Part shown: positions 59,801-64,000 of the stretch, in pieces
How the letters are laid out: each line of letters begins with the position of its first letter
How positions within the stretch are numbered: the first letter of the stretch is position 1
Assembly: GCA_015039465.1 (NCBI GenBank)
Contig: MU130372.1
Coordinates: 421,719 to 485,718, forward strand
DNA length: 64,000 nt
Direction: 5' to 3'
Source: Phlegmacium glaucopus
Taxonomy: Eukaryota; Basidiomycota; Agaricomycetes; Agaricales; Cortinariaceae
The notes under the pieces: model-generated
The model's input: only the letters and a program-made list of their open reading frames with translations
What the model was told of the DNA's origin: nothing
The model's database searches: none
Made by a program: the position numbers and the translations under genes

Positions 59801-60283
59801 GAGGTCTTTACACTCCCCCAGGGAATCCGACAGAGTCCGAGCAGATCTGAGCAGAGTCTGAGCGAGTCCGAGCACTTTTTGAGTGTATTTGAGTGTATTC
59901 CAAGCAGAATTTGCTTGGAATCCGCTCGGACTGCTCGGACTCGCTCAGACTCACTCAGACTCACTCAGACTGGAACCTATATACCTCCCAAACCTTATAA
60001 AAACCCTAGCAAAACCTTAAAAAAACCTTAACAAACTATATACCTCCCTGACCTTAACAAAAACCTTAAAAAAACCTTAACAAAACCCTAACAAAACCTT
60101 AACAAAACCTTAACCAAACCTTAACAGAAGTATTTTCCCAGCCAATTTGTGTCTTATTTGCTTGGATCCACTCAGAATATGCTCGGACTCCTCGGACTCT
60201 GCTCGGAATCTGCTCGGACTCCTCGGACTCCACTCAGAATTTGCTCAGACTCCTCGGAATCCCTGGGGGACTGTAAATTACTG
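59801..60283. mobile_element. hAT-like MITE, GAGGTC/CAGTA family, copy 3
   Basis: 483 bp, begins GAGGTCTTTACACTCCCCC and ends GGGGGACTGTAAATTACTG, with a perfect 8-bp duplication ATTCCCCC (59793-59800, 60284-60291). It is the reverse complement of copy 1 (5750-6282), including the minisatellite core, here AACCTTAACAAA at 59995-60125. Confidence 0.92.
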
Positions 60284-60320
60284 ATTCCCCCACCACTCCT
60301 AACATTGCTACATCAGCCCA

Positions 60321-60773
60321 ATGCCTTCCAAGTCTACTAAATCCTCCAAGGCCCAGATAGGTGCTGCGCAACAACAAACACATCATGCTGAGGTGGTCGG
60401 CTGGGCAAAGAAGCTGTGGGGAGCAATCAAGGACAGGAGTTATGCCCTGGTCCACCAAGACCTTTTCAACGAGTTTGACAGGCTTATTGACACGACTGAA
60501 GGTATCCAGAGCACCAGGATCACGATGCTGGACCATGTTGCCCCAATTTACAATCACATCACATTGCAGGGCTATCAGCCCAATGTCCACTACCAGCCTC
60601 TGAAAGACGCCATGTTCAATTTCTGCAACAACAAACCTGTGACCGAATGCATTGGCCCACCCGATCAGTGGAGTTGGTCCCCTTCCCCCACCTTGGATTC
60701 CCTGAAGGGGATGCCAACACCCATGAAAAAGTCAGTAAAGCCGCCCCCACCAAAACCATCCCACCCCCATTGC
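60321..60773 (+). pseudogene. KDZ-locus accessory gene, 5' part only
   Basis: Start at 60321: MPSKSTKSSKAQIGAAQQQ, then EVVGWAKKLWGAIKDRSYAL, DLFNEFDRLIDTTEGIQ, ITMLDHVAPIYNHITLQGY, FNFCNNKPVTECIGPPDQW and a Pro/Lys-rich tail. About 150 codons are open and clean until hairpin element copy C interrupts at 60774. I recognise the type as a multicopy Agaricomycete protein of unknown function. The apparent extension to 61040 is element sequence, not gene. Confidence 0.5.
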
Positions 60774-62028
60774 TATCGCGCACCAATACTGATTGGTAGT
60801 GTGAGAAGAAAGCTTAAAAGTTGCCATCATGAAGATAAGCAGAGTTTGAATTCACTTACCTATTTTGGAAGTGGCCCTGAATCGTGTTCCTGGTCAACAA
60901 ATCATTTGTTCAACGATATCGTCCTCATCGCTCATCTTATTTGCAATGTCTCACACTATGCTGTCTATCATTTACACTATCAACATGCTCCTAAGCATCT
61001 ACCATCCATTTGTTCCTTGGCTAGCGATCCAGCAAAGTGATCAATCTACTATTCGCATTGGTCATTGGCTCGCATTTGATCGTATCTTTGGTCCATCATT
61101 TCAAGAACGGCCACTTTATGGACATATCAGCCACATCTCCCATTATGTCAGAGGCTTTGTCATTGTTGTTGTGGCTATGGACCCACAAGTTTTTGCTTCA
61201 GCTATCTACCTTGCCTTACCTCACTCCTGGATCTCACTCAATCCCCTATCCTCAATTATCTACCTCTTATCTTATCATTCACTGCCAAAACCATCATTCA
61301 CATGGTACCTGAGACCTTCCCACCCTCCTCATGACAATTTAGGAAGTCCAGGAGGATCACAACTAAGCAGGAATTGCAGATGAATCAGCAGCAGAGGATT
61401 ATTCTCGCAGTGTGTCAAGTGTTATCAAGGCTGCGCGACATGGGATCATAGGCAAGTAGTATTTCCTCAGGAACAAGGCTGCGCCTTTCAAGTGTTGACT
61501 CAGGACCTTTTACATTTTTGACATGACCACATGCCTATGGAGTTGATATATTTTTGCCATTGGACTATGTACACTGCCTTCTTTTCTTTTCTCTCACACT
61601 TTGACACTTTACAGATTTTTTTATTGTTCCTTCTTCTTTTCCATTGTTCTTTTCTTCTTGCAGCTGTCCTCTCTTTACCTTTCTTCATTTGACAGTGCGT
61701 ACTTCTTTCTTTTTATTGTTCTACATAGCCTCATCCTTAGGGTATAAATACTGCTCTTTTGTACCAGGATGGGTAGTTCCCTCCAATTCATTCTTACTTC
61801 CCAACAGTCATCTTCTCAGTGGAATTCCAGTGAATTCCTCCCTCTAAGTTCGCTTTTTTAGTCCTCTACTGTCAACCTACTGTCAACTACTATAGTCTTA
61901 CTGAAGACTCTTTCTCATTCATCCTCATCCTTCTCTTCTCTATTCTTTCCCCATACCTCTGTGTGTTACAAGTCTAAGGCTAAGCCTTCCCTAAACAAAT
62001 AACAGGGAGTCTCTTGACCTAAAGACTG
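60774..62028 (+). mobile_element. TA-flanked hairpin element, copy C
   Basis: Begins at the TATC before GCGCACCAATACTGATTGG (terminal hairpin) and matches copy A in reverse orientation to about CCTAAAGACTG at 62028, where similarity stops; the TATAAAT end is missing. It carries the same hydrophobic open frame (60865-61383). It interrupts the accessory gene at 60321. Confidence 0.75.
60865..61383 (+). CDS. Hydrophobic ORF of the hairpin element, copy C (uncertain)
   Basis: 172 codons, homologous to the minus-strand frame at 20506-20988. Shared stretches include MSHTMLSI, FVPWL.IQQSDQSTI and SLPKPSFTWY. Both copies stay open over their common length despite substitutions. No function assigned. 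Confidence 0.3.
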   Translation: MEVALNRVPGQQIICSTISSSSLILFAMSHTMLSIIYTINMLLSIYHPFVPWLAIQQSDQSTIRIGHWLAFDRIFGPSFQERPLYGHISHISHYVRGFVIVVVAMDPQVFASAIYLALPHSWISLNPLSSIIYLLSYHSLPKPSFTWYLRPSHPPHDNLGSPGGSQLSRNCR

Positions 62029-62805
62029 AGAAGTTTTTTGTTGATGCATCTGTCATGGACGGGTCACCCACTTTTGTGGCCAAATCATTTTGTTGTAGTA
62101 TAGCCATGGGTCACCATAGTGACCCAAATATAATATTTCTTGCAATGAGTGGGAAATCAGAAGTCTGACCAGCCTTCCGCCCATTACAAGCTCTTTATTC
62201 AATCAATATATGGTTGATGCAGAGTAAATCCGACAGCCAAATGAGGCTCCAATGGAGCCCATACATAAAGCCTATGGACTGAAGAAACCTAACAGCTATA
62301 GTACCTTAAACAGCCAGTCTGTCATCGTTTTCCAGCTGATTTTGTACATGTATAAGTATTGTGTTCTGGGTGATCACCTGAACAAACCCAGTGACTCTTT
62401 TTCAAACTTTATACTAGATCATGAAATTCTTCACCTGTGCTATATTTCTTGCTGGTGCAGGAATTGCTATGTCATGATGCATTGCAGCGAGACAGGAATG
62501 CTGACCAGATATCTTTTCTCTGTTTTGAGTGTGCAACTGGAATGTATTCTGGGGAGTGACCCAGGAACCTCAAATTTGGGTGGACCAAGCACAGCAATTC
62601 TGAGTGATCACGCAAAACCCACATCAGGAAAAATGACTTCTGCCCTAGGCTGTCCTGAAATGTCCTGGGGTGCAAGTTACCTATGTATGAAAAGTCTTAG
62701 GCTGTCCTGGGGCAACCTGAGGCAACCTGAGAGCAAATACTGTAGTCCTTTTTACTAAAACCGGGATCCATCGGAACCCATTAAACAATCATAGTGTAGT
62801 GTTGG
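62029..62805. other. Unassigned region
   Basis: A 168-codon open stretch at 62252-62758 shows no recognisable motif. GCATGGGTCACC-like short repeats aside, nothing is identified. Confidence 0.4.
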
Positions 62806-62930
62806 GTCCTGTGGGGTCCTGTAGGATCTCGTCGTGTCCATTTTAAACTCACAATGTGTGAATAGGTTCCTGTGGAGTCCTGTTGGATCCTGTCGTATCT
62901 ATTTCAAAACTCACAGTGGGTAAAAGAGTC
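62806..62930. repeat. ~62-bp tandem duplication beside the palindrome
   Basis: Two diverged copies share GTCCTGTGG.GTCCTGT.GGATC, TCGT and AACTCACA.TG. The second copy overlaps the start of the palindrome's left arm. Confidence 0.75.
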
Positions 62931-64000
62931 CTGTGGAAATCACATAGGACCACGTAACTGGTAGACCTAATTTAGTGTAGTCCTCCGGGACCCTCAGGGA
63001 ATCTTAAATACTTAAAACGATCTTTTAGAGATTGGTGACGTAGGTCCTTTCATAAAACGTCAAAAGAGTTATTCCTCTCGACGATAATTATATTAAAGTT
63101 GTATAAGTCCCAGGATTTTGTTAAGAGATGGTAGAAATTTTTTAAAGAAAAAACCCTTAAATACATTAGATGGGACTGGGTCATGGTATACGAACTTTAG
63201 TACGAATAGACACTAGTACACTGGTTACCAGACACGCGGTAGGTTTTCTATATATTTGGTGGGTGTTAAAACAAAAGAATAAAGGATGAAGGGGTCATAA
63301 TATGATCATATAAATACATAGTGATAAAATAATAATAAAATAATGATCATATATACTACAAATCTTATTAACTTATATTGAAATAATAATAATAATAATA
63401 AGACAACACACTCTGGTGAGTTTATAGATCAAATATATACAAAAGATCGTAGTCTAGGTTTCCCTGATTCCGACGGAGTCCAAAAAAAAAAAAAAAAAAA
63501 AAAAAAACAATATAAGTTAATAAGATTTGTAGTATATATGATCATTATTTTATTATTATTTTATCACTATGTATTTATATGATCATATTATGACCCCTTC
63601 ATCCTTTATTCTTTTGTTTTAACACCCACCAAATATATAGAAAACCTACCGCGTGTCTGGTAACCAGTGTACTAGTGTCTATTCGTACTAAAGTTCGTAT
63701 ACCATGACCCAGTCCCATCTAATGTATTTAAGGGTTTTTTCTTTAAAAAATTTCTACCATCTCTTAACAAAATCCTGGGACTTATACAACTTTAATATAA
63801 TTATCGTCGAGAGGAATAACTCTTTTGACGTTTTATGAAAGGACCTACGTCACCAATCTCTAAAAGATCGTTTTAAGTATTTAAGATTCCCTGAGGGTCC
63901 CGGAGGACTACACTAAATTAGGTCTACCAGTTACGTGGTCCTATGTGATTTCCACAGGACTCTTTTACCCACTGTGAGTTTTGAAATAGATACGACAGGA
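62888..64000. repeat. 1.1-kb inverted repeat with equal-length arms, runs off the window
   Basis: The left arm 62888-63380 and right arm 63508-64000 are reverse complements. Every anchor I checked sums to 126888, so the 493-bp arms have no net length difference and appear identical. The 127-bp loop holds an (AAT)n tract and a run of about 27 A. The right arm reaches the window end, so the true extent is larger. No coding content. It could be a real palindrome or a hairpin/inverted-read assembly artefact. Confidence 0.93.

Noticed and set aside
60774..61040. C-terminal extension of the accessory gene at 60321
   Set aside because: From 60774 the sequence is hairpin element copy C, shared with 20429-21070 in another gene.

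Overview
The window looks like a transposon-dense stretch of an Agaricomycete (mushroom-forming basidiomycete) nuclear genome. Coding evidence is eukaryotic: introns of about 50-55 nt with GT-AG ends, and protein families expanded in this fungal class (Tnp2/CACTA-like, Plavaka and KDZ transposases, TET/JBP dioxygenase, DUF6532). Only one gene looks like an intact host gene: a six-exon SRPK-like protein kinase at 32054-33477. Two runs of N (15848-16322, 27700-28184) are assembly gaps. Family names come from recognising motifs by eye; no search was run.

Layout. 1-5749: decayed non-LTR retrotransposon (zinc-knuckle ORF1; endonuclease/RT/RNase H ORF2). 5750-12350: MITEs, LTR fragments, a broken multicopy hypothetical gene, a duplicated repeat module and an ABC-transporter fragment. 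12353-24402: one CACTA-type (Tnp2-like) transposase gene split into five pieces by four successive insertions, one of which carries a further insertion: an LTR element encoding a coiled-coil/Zn2Cys6 protein, a solo LTR, a TA-flanked hairpin element, and a CACTG-ended MITE that itself contains a hAT-like element filled with a hairpin minisatellite. 24849-27445: a Plavaka transposase truncated by a second copy of the hairpin element. 27624-29925: a divergently oriented DUF6532 gene carrying a gap and a solo LTR.

30175-42358: the host kinase, a small gene, a nearly complete hAT transposon (35947-40080, perfect 8-bp target duplication, one stop in the transposase), and several hAT-type MITEs, most with perfect 8-bp duplications. 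42391-46900: low-complexity and tandem-repeat DNA without a recognisable gene. 47180-60773: a KDZ transposase with its cysteine cluster, three accessory genes of unknown function plus a Pro-rich repeat protein, and a TET/JBP dioxygenase fragment, all eroded and pierced by younger insertions. 60774-64000: a third hairpin-element copy and a 1.1-kb inverted repeat with equal-length arms that runs off the window end.

Two threads tie the window together. First, most stop codons that interrupt otherwise continuous transposon frames are TGA, usually where the family has Arg, which fits CGA-to-TGA decay by deamination of methylated CpG. Second, the same window carries a remnant of a TET/JBP gene, a family that oxidises 5-methylcytosine and travels with KDZ transposons in basidiomycetes.
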